64,000 bases of DNA from Bradyrhizobium arachidis (GTDB lineage Bacteria > Pseudomonadota > Alphaproteobacteria > Rhizobiales > Xanthobacteraceae). Positions within the stretch are counted from its first letter, which is position 1. The number at the start of each line of letters is the position of its first letter. Below are positions 54,454 to 62,494 of this stretch, piece after piece. The stretch is taken from the NCBI RefSeq assembly GCF_015291705.1, contig NZ_CP030050.1, positions 4,464,001 to 4,528,000 on the forward strand, in the 5' to 3' direction. Position numbers and translations under genes: made by a program. The notes under the pieces were generated by a model. It was given only the letters and a program-made list of their open reading frames with translations, did not search any database and had not been told where the DNA came from.

Positions 54454-55517
54454 GTGCAGTGGGGGAGGGCGATCTCATCGTTCGCCGCGAGGGCGCGGCG
54501 GGCGTGATCCGGCTCAACCGCCCCAAGGCGATCAACGCGATGACGCTGGAGATGTCCGAGGGCATCGACGCGGCGCTCGATAGGTTCGAGACTGATCCTG
54601 AAGTCGCAGTGATCATCCTCGAAGGCTCCGGCGAGCGCGGCCTCTGTGCCGGCGGCGACATCCGCGGCCTCTGGGAGAGCTCGCGCGAAGGCGGCGATCT
54701 CGGCGCGCGGTTCTGGCGCCAGGAATACGTCATGAATGCGCGGATCGCGAAATATCCGAAGCCGTATGTCGCGTTCATGGACGGCCTCGTGATGGGCGGC
54801 GGCGTCGGGCTGTCGGGCCATGCTAGCCATCGTGTCGTCACCGATCGCACCAAGCTGGCAATGCCCGAGGTCGGGCTCGGCTTCTTCCCCGATGTCGGCG
54901 GCACCTGGTTGCTGTCGCGCTCGCCCGGCGAGATCGGCACCTATTTTGGCCTGACCGGCCAGACCATGAACGGCCCCGATGCGATCCACGCCAAATTTGC
55001 GGACGCCGTGGTGCTGGCCGCCAAGTGGCCGGAGCTGCGCGAGGCGCTGACCAAGGTTCGCCGGGGCGCGACGGCTGCCGACGTCACCAAGCTCATCAAC
55101 GGTTTTGCGACCGGCGAGACTGCGGGGCCGGTCGCCGCCAAGGAGCCGATCATTGACGCGCTGTTCGGCTTCGATCGCATGGAAGACATTTTTGCCGCGC
55201 TCAAGCGCGACGGCTCGGAGTTTGCGCTGGCCACGCTGAAGACGCTCAACGAAAAATCGCCGCGCGGGATGGTAGTGACGCTGAAGCTCTTGCGGCTCGC
55301 GCGTACAGCGTCGAGCCTGGAAGAGTGCCTGGTGCGCGAATATCGCGCCGCATGCGAGGTCTTCCGCAGCGACGATTTCCGCGAGGGCGTGCGCGCCGCC
55401 GTGATCGACAAGGACCGCAATCCGACCTGGTCGCCGCCGCGGATCGAGGATGTCACGCCAGAGATGCTGGCGCCGTATCTCGCCGAGATCGGCAGTGATG
55501 AGCTGAAGTTCAACTAA
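54450..55517 (+). CDS. Enoyl-CoA hydratase/isomerase family, 3-hydroxyisobutyryl-CoA hydrolase type
   Basis: 355 residues, the length of HIBCH rather than of the 260-residue hydratases. Crotonase motifs: GERGLCAGGDIRGLWESS, KPYVAFMDGLVMGGGVGLSGHASHRVVTD and PEVGLGFFPDVGGTW, the last with the Glu-containing loop and FFPDVGG typical of HIBCH. ATG overlaps the upstream TGA by four bases. Releases 3-hydroxyisobutyrate for MmsB. Confidence 0.93.
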   Translation: MSAVGEGDLIVRREGAAGVIRLNRPKAINAMTLEMSEGIDAALDRFETDPEVAVIILEGSGERGLCAGGDIRGLWESSREGGDLGARFWRQEYVMNARIAKYPKPYVAFMDGLVMGGGVGLSGHASHRVVTDRTKLAMPEVGLGFFPDVGGTWLLSRSPGEIGTYFGLTGQTMNGPDAIHAKFADAVVLAAKWPELREALTKVRRGATAADVTKLINGFATGETAGPVAAKEPIIDALFGFDRMEDIFAALKRDGSEFALATLKTLNEKSPRGMVVTLKLLRLARTASSLEECLVREYRAACEVFRSDDFREGVRAAVIDKDRNPTWSPPRIEDVTPEMLAPYLAEIGSDELKFN

Positions 55518-55542
55518 CAACGCGACAGCGGAGGAAACGACA

Positions 55543-56430
55543 ATGGCCACGATCGCATTCATCGGTCTCGGCAACATGGGCGGCCCAATGGCGGCCAACC
55601 TCGTCAAGGCCGGCCACAAGGTGGTGGCGTTCGACCTGGTCGAGGCCTCCCGCAACCAGGCAAAGGCTGACGGCGCCGGCATCGCCGACAGCGCGGCCGG
55701 AGCCGTGAAGGGCGCCGATGTCGTCGTCACCATGCTCCCCGCAGGTAAGCACGTGCTCGGCGTCTGGAACGAGGTCGTTCCTGCCATGACCAAGGGCGCG
55801 CTGATCATCGACAGCTCCACCATCGACGTCGAGAGCGCGCGGCAGGCGCACGCGCTCGCGGCCAAGAACGGCGTGCTCTCGGTCGATGCGCCGGTCTCCG
55901 GCGGCACCGGCGGCGCCAAGGGCGCGACGCTGACCTTCATGTGCGGCGGCGAGGAGGGCGCGTTCGCGGCGGCAAAGCCTGTGCTGGAGAAGATGGGCAA
56001 GAAGATCGTCCATTGCGGCGGCGCCGGCGCGGGGCAGGCCGCCAAGATCTGCAACAACATGATCCTCGGCATTTCCATGATCGCGGTGAGCGAGGCATTT
56101 GCGCTCGGCGAAAAGCTGGGCCTCTCGCACCAGGCGCTGTTCGACGTTGCCTCGACCTCGTCGGGCCAGTGCTGGTCGCTGACGACCTATTGCCCGGTTC
56201 CGGGCCCGGTGCCGACCTCGCCGGCGAACAACGACTACAAGCCGGGCTTTGCCTCGGCGCTAATGGTGAAGGACCTGACCCTGGCGCAGGACGCTGCCAA
56301 GGCCGCGGGCGCCGCGACGCCGCTCGGCAAGCATGCGCAGGAGATCTATCAGTCTTTCGACGCAGCCGGCCAGGGCGGGGTGGATTTTTCCGGAATTATC
56401 AAGCACGTTCGCAGCCTCGCTGGAAAATAG
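55543..56430 (+). CDS. mmsB: 3-hydroxyisobutyrate dehydrogenase
   Basis: 295 residues. NAD motif GLGNMGGPMA (8-17), substrate motif DAPVSGGTGGAKGATLTFM, and the catalytic Lys168 in GAGQAAKICNNM; the C-terminal GVDFSGIIKHVRS is as expected. GGAGG lies before ATG. Oxidises 3-hydroxyisobutyrate to methylmalonate semialdehyde, the substrate of mmsA at the head of the operon, so the cluster encodes a four-enzyme route from isobutyryl-CoA to propionyl-CoA apart from the hydratase step. Confidence 0.95.
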   Translation: MATIAFIGLGNMGGPMAANLVKAGHKVVAFDLVEASRNQAKADGAGIADSAAGAVKGADVVVTMLPAGKHVLGVWNEVVPAMTKGALIIDSSTIDVESARQAHALAAKNGVLSVDAPVSGGTGGAKGATLTFMCGGEEGAFAAAKPVLEKMGKKIVHCGGAGAGQAAKICNNMILGISMIAVSEAFALGEKLGLSHQALFDVASTSSGQCWSLTTYCPVPGPVPTSPANNDYKPGFASALMVKDLTLAQDAAKAAGAATPLGKHAQEIYQSFDAAGQGGVDFSGIIKHVRSLAGK

Positions 56431-56443
56431 CGAGGCTTTGCCC

Positions 56444-56532
56444 GTAGCCCGGATGGAGCGAAGCGAAATCCGGGACGGTTCCCTCGAATGGCGCGACCGG
56501 CCCCGGATTGCGCTTCGCTCCATCCGGGCTAC
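56444..56532. repeat. Dispersed palindromic repeat, family D
   Basis: gtagcccggatggagcgaagc on the left and gcttcgctccatccgggctac on the right, an exact inverted repeat of about 21 bp, with a nested atccggg/cccggat pair. The compact version is at 16226-16260. Follows mmsB and is likely its terminator. Confidence 0.85.
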
Positions 56533-56562
56533 GCTCGAAGATCAATTCGACGGGCCCGGACC

Positions 56563-58278
56563 ATGACGACATTTCAGGAAGCGCGCGCGTTTCTGCTTCA
56601 TAACCGCACGGATTACGAGACAGCGGTCAAAGGCTTCCGCTGGCCCGATCCAGTTCCCTTCAACTGGGCGCTCGACTGGTTCGACGAGCTCGCGAAGGAT
56701 GCCGACGCCAAGGATCGCCCCGCGCTCTGGATCGTCGATGCCGCGCAGGACAAGCAGACCAAGCTGTCCTTCGCGGCGCTCTCGCAGCGCTCCAACCAGG
56801 TCGCAAATTTCCTCCGCGCGCAGGGTTTGAGGCGCGGCGATCATCTCCTGCTGCTGCTCGGCAATGTGGTTCCGCTGTGGGAGACGATGCTGGCGGCGAT
56901 CAAGCTCGGCGTCGTCGTGATTCCCGCAACCACGCTGCTCACCGCCGAAGAACTGCGCGATCGGCTCGATCGCGGCAAGGCCAAGGCGGTGGTGGCGGCC
57001 GAAGATCAGGTCGCGAAATTCGCAAGCCTTGGCGCCGAGAATGTCGTGCGCATCGTGGTCGGCGCTGCCTCGGATGGCTGGCTTGCCTATGACGAGGCGG
57101 CGAAAGCGCCCGAGAGTTTTACGCCCGACGGCCCGACCAACGCCGACGACCCGATGCTGCTCTATTTCACCTCGGGCACCACAGCAAAGCCAAAGCTCGT
57201 GCGGCACAGCCAGCGCAGCTATCCGGTCGGGCATCTCTCCACCATGTACTGGATCGGGCTCAAGCCCGGCGACGTCCATCTCAACATCTCGTCACCCGGC
57301 TGGGCCAAGCACGCCTGGAGCTGCTTCTTCGCGCCGTGGAATGCGGGCGCCACCGTGTTCGTGGTCAACCAGCCGCGTTTCGATGCCAAAGGACTGCTCG
57401 CCACCATCGGCCGCTGCGGCGTCACCACGCTGTGCGCGCCGCCGACGGTGTGGCGGCTGTTCATCCAGGAGAACCTGTCCTCGTTCAAGGTGGTCCTTCG
57501 CGAAGTCTGCGGCGCAGGCGAGCCGCTCAATCCTGAAGTGATCGACCAGGTGCAGGCGGCCTGGGGCCTCACCATCCGCGACGGCTACGGCCAGACCGAA
57601 ACCACCGCGCTTGCCGGCAACTCGCCGGGGCAGCCTATCAAGGTCGGCTCGATGGGCCGCCCGCTGCCCGGCTATCGCGTGCAGGTCAGCGATGCCGATG
57701 GTCATCCGGCCAGGGAGGGCGAAGTGGCGCTGCTGCTCGGCGCGGACCGTCCGGCCGGCCTGATGCAGGGCTATCAAGGCGACGACGGAAAACTGTCGGG
57801 CGCAGAGGGCGCGCTCTATCGCAGCGGCGACGTTGTCTTCGCTGACGAGGACGGCTATCTCACTTTCGTCGGTCGCTCCGACGACGTGTTCAAATCGTCC
57901 GACTATCGCATCAGCCCGTTCGAGCTGGAGAGTGTGCTGCTCGAGCATGAGCTCGTCGCGGAAGCCGCGGTGGTCCCGAGCCCCGATCCCATTCGGCTCG
58001 CGATCCCCAAGGCCTTCGTGCTGCTGACCTCGGGCGCGGAACGCTCGCCGGAGACGGCGCTCTCCATCTTCCAGCACCTGCACACGCGCCTTGCACCGTT
58101 CAAACGCATCCGCCGGCTCGAGATCGTCACCGAGCTGCCGAAGACGATCTCTGGCAAAATCCGCCGGGTGCAGCTACGACGGCTGGAACGCGACGATGAC
58201 CGGAGCGATCCGCTGCGCGGCCGGGAATTCCGCGAGGAGGATTTTCCCGAGCTGCCGAAAACACGGGGCGAAACTTAA
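56563..58278 (+). CDS. AMP-dependent acyl-CoA synthetase/ligase (benzoate/medium-chain type)
   Basis: 571 residues from ATG at 56563. Adenylate-forming enzyme: P-loop-like YFTSGTTAKPKLVRHS, DGYGQTETTALAGN, YRSGDVVFADEDGYLTFVGR and the C-terminal catalytic Lys532 in SGKIRRVQ. Activates an organic acid to its CoA ester. Downstream MaoC and SDR genes suggest that the CoA ester enters a hydratase/dehydrogenase route. The HisTrp-rich AWSCFFAPWNAG segment is typical of benzoate/medium-chain (AcsM) enzymes. Confidence 0.92.
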   Translation: MTTFQEARAFLLHNRTDYETAVKGFRWPDPVPFNWALDWFDELAKDADAKDRPALWIVDAAQDKQTKLSFAALSQRSNQVANFLRAQGLRRGDHLLLLLGNVVPLWETMLAAIKLGVVVIPATTLLTAEELRDRLDRGKAKAVVAAEDQVAKFASLGAENVVRIVVGAASDGWLAYDEAAKAPESFTPDGPTNADDPMLLYFTSGTTAKPKLVRHSQRSYPVGHLSTMYWIGLKPGDVHLNISSPGWAKHAWSCFFAPWNAGATVFVVNQPRFDAKGLLATIGRCGVTTLCAPPTVWRLFIQENLSSFKVVLREVCGAGEPLNPEVIDQVQAAWGLTIRDGYGQTETTALAGNSPGQPIKVGSMGRPLPGYRVQVSDADGHPAREGEVALLLGADRPAGLMQGYQGDDGKLSGAEGALYRSGDVVFADEDGYLTFVGRSDDVFKSSDYRISPFELESVLLEHELVAEAAVVPSPDPIRLAIPKAFVLLTSGAERSPETALSIFQHLHTRLAPFKRIRRLEIVTELPKTISGKIRRVQLRRLERDDDRSDPLRGREFREEDFPELPKTRGET

Positions 58279-58287
58279 GTGAGATTT

Positions 58288-58392
58288 CGTCATTCCGGGG
58301 CGCGCGAAGCGCGAGCCCGGAATCCATTTCGCACCAGGTTCTGCGGCGCGACGGATTCCGGGCTCGATGCTCCGCATCGCCCCGGAATGACG
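58288..58392. repeat. Dispersed palindromic repeat, family B
   Basis: cgtcattccggggcgcg on the left and cgccccggaatgacg on the right, with an inner gcgagcccggaatcc / ggattccgggctcg pair. Best-preserved copy of the family in the window; lies between the ligase and MaoC genes. Confidence 0.8.
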
Positions 58393-58408
58393 GCATGAGG
58401 AGCTAGTA

Positions 58409-58888
58409 ATGAACGAAGTCTGGAAGAAGCCGCCGATTACGCTGGAGGCCTATCAGGCCATGGTCGGCAAGGAGATCGGCGTATCGTCATGGCACCTGGT
58501 CGATCAACCCCGCATCGACACCTATGCCGACGTGATCGAGGATCACCAGTTCATCCATGTCGATCCGGAGCGCGCCAAGAAGGAGACCGCGTTCGGCACC
58601 ACCATCGCGCACGGTTTCCTGACGATGTCGCTGCTGTCGATCATGTCCTACGAGGTGATGCCTGTGATCGCGGGCACCACGATGGGCGTGAACTACGGTT
58701 TCGACAAGCTGCGCTTCATCTCGCCGGTGCGCTCGGGCAAGCGCGTCCGCGGCCGTTTCGTGCTGGCGGAAGCCAAGCTGCGCAAGCCCAATGAGCTCCA
58801 GTCCCGCACCAACGTGACGGTCGAGATCGAAGGCGAGGACAAGCCGGCGCTGGTCGCTGACTGGCTCGGCCTGATCTATTTCGCCTGA
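58409..58888 (+). CDS. MaoC-type (R)-specific enoyl-CoA hydratase
   Basis: 159 residues, hotdog fold. The hydratase motif is EDHQFIHVDPERAKKETAFGTTIAHGFLTMSLLS, with catalytic Asp and His in DHQFIHVD (quoted as DHQFIHVDP). Length is normal for a single-domain R-hydratase. Between an acyl-CoA ligase and an SDR of the multifunctional-enzyme type, it fits hydration of an enoyl-CoA. Confidence 0.92.
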   Translation: MNEVWKKPPITLEAYQAMVGKEIGVSSWHLVDQPRIDTYADVIEDHQFIHVDPERAKKETAFGTTIAHGFLTMSLLSIMSYEVMPVIAGTTMGVNYGFDKLRFISPVRSGKRVRGRFVLAEAKLRKPNELQSRTNVTVEIEGEDKPALVADWLGLIYFA

Positions 58889-58962
58889 CTTGAGGCGTCG
58901 TTGCCGGGCTTGACCCGGCAACCCATCGCTGCTCAAAAGCTGCATAATCCACGCTCGGTGCG

Positions 58963-59104
58963 CCCTCTCCCCCTGCGGGAGAGGGTGGCGAAATCGAGCG
59001 GAGCGAGATGAAGCCGGGTGAGGGGTCTCTCTCCACTCGCTCATCTGCCGAGACAACCCCTCATCCGGCGCTTGCGCGCCACCTTCTCCCGCAAGGGGAG
59101 AAGG
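58963..59104. repeat. Dispersed repeat, family G (ccctctccccctgcgggagagg type)
   Basis: Composed of hairpins ccctctccccctgcgggagaggg and ccttctcccgcaaggggagaagg, with gaaatcgagcggagcgagatgaag between. Related hairpin elements are common in rhizobial genomes. It overlaps the region just upstream of the SDR start. Confidence 0.75.
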
Positions 59105-59119
59105 AAGAAAGGAAGCACA

Positions 59120-60037
59120 ATGGCAATCAGGTTCGACGGACGCGTCGCCATCGTCACCGGCGCGGGCAATGGTCTCGGCAAGGCGCATGCGCTGGCGCTC
59201 GCCAGCCGCGGCGCAAAGGTCGTGGTCAACGATTTCGGCGGCGCGCGTGACGGCACCGGGGGCTCGCTCTCGCCGGCGGAAGCCGTGGTCGAGGAGATCC
59301 GCAAAGCCGGCGGCACCGCGATGGCCGACGGCGCCGACGTCTCGAACTTCGAGCAGGTCACCGCGATGGTCGAGCGCGCCACCAAGGAGTGGGGCAGCGT
59401 CGACCTGATGTGCGCCAATGCCGGCATCCTGCGCGACAAGTCGTTCGGCAAGATGGAAGCGGCCGATTTCCAGAAGGTGCTCGACGTGCACCTCGTCGGC
59501 ACGTTCTATTGCTGCAAGGCGGCCTGGGCCGGCATGCGCGACCGCAACTACGGCCGCATCGTGCTGACCACCTCGTCCTCCGGCCTCTACGGCAATTTCG
59601 GCCAGGCCAATTACGGCGCGGCGAAATCCGGCATGGTCGGCTTGATGAACGTGCTCGCCGAGGAAGGCCGCAAGAACAACATCCGCGTCAACATCATCTC
59701 GCCGACCGCGGCGACCCGCATGACCGAAGAGCTGCTGCCGCCGCAGGCGCTGCAGCTGATGAAGCCGAACGCGATCACGCCCGCCGTCGAGTACATGCTG
59801 AGCGAGGACGCGCCGACCCGCACCATCATGGGCGCCGGTGCCGGCTCCTTCGCCGTGATCAAGATCATCGAGAGTGAAGGCATCAACCTGCCGGAGTCCG
59901 AGTGGACGCCCGATGCGATCGCCGCGCATTTCGCGGAGATCAGCGACATGTCGAAGGCCAGGGCGTTGCAGGGCGCGTTCGAGCAGACGCAGAAATACGT
60001 GGCGCAAGCCGCGGCACGGGCGGGGATCAAGCTCTGA
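59120..60037 (+). CDS. SDR-family oxidoreductase, peroxisomal multifunctional-enzyme type
   Basis: 305 residues from ATG at 59120. NAD motif TGAGNGLGKAHALALASRGAK, an insert VVVNDFGGARDGTGGSLSPAE typical of the HSD17B4/MFE-2 dehydrogenase domain, NAGILRD, and YGAAKSGMVGL with the catalytic Tyr/Lys. Such SDRs oxidise (R)-3-hydroxyacyl-CoA. With the MaoC hydratase it would reproduce an R-specific beta-oxidation step, separate from classical beta-oxidation. The ligase upstream would supply the CoA ester. Confidence 0.92.
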   Translation: MAIRFDGRVAIVTGAGNGLGKAHALALASRGAKVVVNDFGGARDGTGGSLSPAEAVVEEIRKAGGTAMADGADVSNFEQVTAMVERATKEWGSVDLMCANAGILRDKSFGKMEAADFQKVLDVHLVGTFYCCKAAWAGMRDRNYGRIVLTTSSSGLYGNFGQANYGAAKSGMVGLMNVLAEEGRKNNIRVNIISPTAATRMTEELLPPQALQLMKPNAITPAVEYMLSEDAPTRTIMGAGAGSFAVIKIIESEGINLPESEWTPDAIAAHFAEISDMSKARALQGAFEQTQKYVAQAAARAGIKL

Positions 60038-61254
60038 CTGACGTCGCCGTCATCGGTGCCGGTCCCGCCGGGCTGATGGCGGCCGAGGTGCTGGCGCAGG
60101 ACGGCGCCCGCGTCACCGTCTACGACGCGATGCCGTCAGCGGGCCGCAAATTCCTGATGGCAGGCCGGGGTGGGCTCAATCTCACGCACAGCGAACCGCT
60201 GCGGGAGTTCATGGCGCGCTATCGCGAGGCCGCGCCGAAGCTGCAAGCCGCGATCGACGCCTTTCCGCCCGACGCGCTGCGCGCCTGGAGCGAAGAGCTG
60301 GGCGAGCCGACCTTCGTCGGCAGCAGCGGGCGGGTGTTTCCAAAGGCGTTCAAGGCCTCGCCCTTGCTGCGCGCTTGGCTGCGGCGGCTCGATAGCGCCG
60401 GCGTCCGGTTTGCCTTTCGGCATCGCTGGACCGGCTGGGATGCTGAGGGGCGGCTCCAGTTTCAAACACCTGACGGCACGGTCGCCATCGGGGCTGGCGC
60501 CACCGTCCTGGCCCTCGGCGGCGCAAGCTGGCCGCGGCTCGGATCGGACGGTGGCTGGGTCGATATCCTCGCGGCGAAAGGCATCGCTATCTCAAAGCTG
60601 CGGCCGGCCAATTCCGGCTTCACGGTCGCATGGTCCGAATTGTTCCGCGGCCGTTTCGAGGGCCAGCCGCTCAAGGGCGTGGCGCTGACGATCGGCGCGC
60701 ACACCGTGCGCGGCGAGGCGATGATCACGCGCGGTGGCATCGAGGGCGGCGCGATCTACGCGCTGTCGGCCGAATTGCGCGAGGCGGTGTTGGGCCTCGG
60801 GCAGGCGAAGCTGACTATCGCATTGCGGCCGGACCTCGACGCCGCCGGGCTGACCACGCGCCTGTCAGGCACGCGCGGCAAGCAGTCCCTTGCAAACTTC
60901 CTGCGCAAGGCGGCGCAACTATCACCCGTCGGTATCGGCCTGATGCAGGAGGCAGCCATTGCGTCGGGGCGGCAACTGGCCTCGTTCTCGCCGCCGGAGC
61001 TTGCGCATCTGGTGAACGCGATTCCGGTTCAGCTCACCGGCGTCGCCCCGATCGACCGCGCCATCTCGACCGCCGGCGGGGTCGCTTTCGACGAGCTCGA
61101 CGACCAGTTCATGCTGCGCAGAATACCCGGCGTGTTCGCCGCCGGCGAGATGCTGGATTGGGAAGCCCCGACCGGCGGCTATCTGCTGCAGGCGTCGTTC
61201 GCGACAGGGGCGGCCGCGGGCAGGGGGGTGCTAAGCTGGCTCAAGAAATCGTAG
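60034..61254 (+). CDS. FAD-dependent oxidoreductase (HI0933/TIGR03862-like), apparent CTG start
   Basis: 406 residues. Coding clearly begins at the FAD motif TDVAVIGAGPAGLMAAEVLAQDG; the family signature RKFLMAGRGGLNLTHSE follows. In frame there is no ATG, GTG or TTG near the beginning; the next upstream ATG in frame (59902) lies deep inside the SDR gene. CTG at 60034 overlaps the SDR stop as CTGA, the same spacing as the ATGA overlaps elsewhere in the window. A CTG start with translational coupling is the simplest reading. Function in the family is unclear; a flavin oxidoreductase. Confidence 0.85.
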   Translation: MTDVAVIGAGPAGLMAAEVLAQDGARVTVYDAMPSAGRKFLMAGRGGLNLTHSEPLREFMARYREAAPKLQAAIDAFPPDALRAWSEELGEPTFVGSSGRVFPKAFKASPLLRAWLRRLDSAGVRFAFRHRWTGWDAEGRLQFQTPDGTVAIGAGATVLALGGASWPRLGSDGGWVDILAAKGIAISKLRPANSGFTVAWSELFRGRFEGQPLKGVALTIGAHTVRGEAMITRGGIEGGAIYALSAELREAVLGLGQAKLTIALRPDLDAAGLTTRLSGTRGKQSLANFLRKAAQLSPVGIGLMQEAAIASGRQLASFSPPELAHLVNAIPVQLTGVAPIDRAISTAGGVAFDELDDQFMLRRIPGVFAAGEMLDWEAPTGGYLLQASFATGAAAGRGVLSWLKKS

Positions 61255-61341
61255 GGTGGGCAAAGGCGCGAAGCGCCGTGCCCACCATCTTTCGAAATTG
61301 CGACGAGAAGTCGTGGGCACGCTTCGCTTTGCCCACCCTAC
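61251..61341. repeat. Dispersed palindromic repeat, family A
   Basis: gtagggtgggcaaaggcgcg on the left and gctttgcccaccctac on the right. Third copy of the family. It includes the stop codon of the flavoprotein and lies between convergent genes. Confidence 0.8.
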
Positions 61342-61353
61342 CGCAGCGCAGCC

Positions 61354-62433
61354 CTACCGCAGCTTCCCCCGCGCGGCCACCGGCAGGGTGCCGATGATCT
61401 CCTCGCCGCGCACCATCACCACCTCGTCCATCATGTTGACGACGACGCAGACGTGGTTCGGCACGATGCGGACGACGTCGCCGACGTTCGGGCGCGTATT
61501 GCTGCGGGAGAGGTCGAGGAAGCCGTGCTCCTCGGCGAACTTCGCGATTTTGGCTTCGGGGTGCTCCAGGATCAGGCCGTGGCCGTCGAGGCCGCCGGTG
61601 TCCGTGGTCAGCGTCTTCGAGCCGGCGTCAAGGATGCCGCGCTCGGGCGCGGCGCGGCTCACCACGGTCGAATAGACGTGCAGAGCACAGTCATCCCAGG
61701 TGGCCGAGCCGGCGGCGACCTGCATGCGGTCGTTGTAGATGTAGGTGCCGAAGCGGTGCTCGGTGCCGCCCTTGAGCTTGCCGAGGTTGACGAGGTTCGG
61801 CGTGCCGCCAGTCGAGACGATTTTTGCATCGAGCCCGTGCGCGCGCACGCCGGCGAGCGCTTCGTCGAAAAACTTCTGCGCATCGCCCCAGCCTGTCTCG
61901 GTCGGGTAGAGCATGAAGCCGGCAAATTCGAGCCCCTTCGACCCCGCGATCTCGTGTGCCAGCGCGATCGCTTCCGCGGGCGTCTCGACGCCCGCGCGCT
62001 TGCGGCCCGTGTCGCATTCGACCACCACCGAGAGCGGGCGGCCGGAAGCTGCGGCGGCCTTCGGCAGGCCGGCCACCACGGTCGAATTGTCGGCGGCGAC
62101 CGTCATGTTGGTCTTGGCATTCAGCGCGCCGAGCCGCGCCATCTTTTCCTCGCCCAGCAGATTGTAGCTGATCAGGATGTCGTCGATGCCGGCATTGGCC
62201 ATGATCTCGGCCTCGCCGATCTTCTGGCAGGTGATACCCTTGGCGCCGGCCGCGACCTGCATCTTGGCGATGGTCGGGTTCTTGTGGGTCTTGATGTGCG
62301 GGCGATTGGCGACACCGGCATCATCGCAGGCCTTCTGGATGCGCGCGATGTTGCGCTCGACCTTGTCCATGTCGATGACGGCGCAGGGCGTGCCGTATTC
62401 GCGGGCGATCTTGGCGGCGAGGGGAGTGGTCAT
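61354..62433 (-). CDS. DSD1-family PLP-dependent enzyme (D-threonine aldolase / D-amino-acid dehydratase type)
   Basis: 359-residue fold-type III PLP enzyme (alanine racemase barrel). PLP Lys48 is in RPHIKTHKNP; the metal-binding His/Cys of the family are in the C-terminal SNTRPNVGDVVRIVPNHVCVVVNMMDE. Length typical. D-threonine aldolase versus D-serine/3-hydroxyaspartate dehydratase cannot be decided. It stands alone. Confidence 0.9.
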   Translation of the reverse strand: MTTPLAAKIAREYGTPCAVIDMDKVERNIARIQKACDDAGVANRPHIKTHKNPTIAKMQVAAGAKGITCQKIGEAEIMANAGIDDILISYNLLGEEKMARLGALNAKTNMTVAADNSTVVAGLPKAAAASGRPLSVVVECDTGRKRAGVETPAEAIALAHEIAGSKGLEFAGFMLYPTETGWGDAQKFFDEALAGVRAHGLDAKIVSTGGTPNLVNLGKLKGGTEHRFGTYIYNDRMQVAAGSATWDDCALHVYSTVVSRAAPERGILDAGSKTLTTDTGGLDGHGLILEHPEAKIAKFAEEHGFLDLSRSNTRPNVGDVVRIVPNHVCVVVNMMDEVVMVRGEEIIGTLPVAARGKLR

Positions 62434-62455
62434 ATGATCTCTCTATTTCCGGACC

Positions 62456-62492
62456 CGTAGGATGGGTTTCGCTGCGCTCTACCCATCCTACG
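62456..62492. terminator. Perfect hairpin between the PLP enzyme start and the ABC-F gene end
   Basis: cgtaggatgggt / acccatcctacg with a 13-base loop; strong stem. It directly follows the stop codon of the leftward ABC-F gene (62495), in the right place for its terminator; no clear U-run. Confidence 0.65.
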
Positions 62493-62494
62493 AT

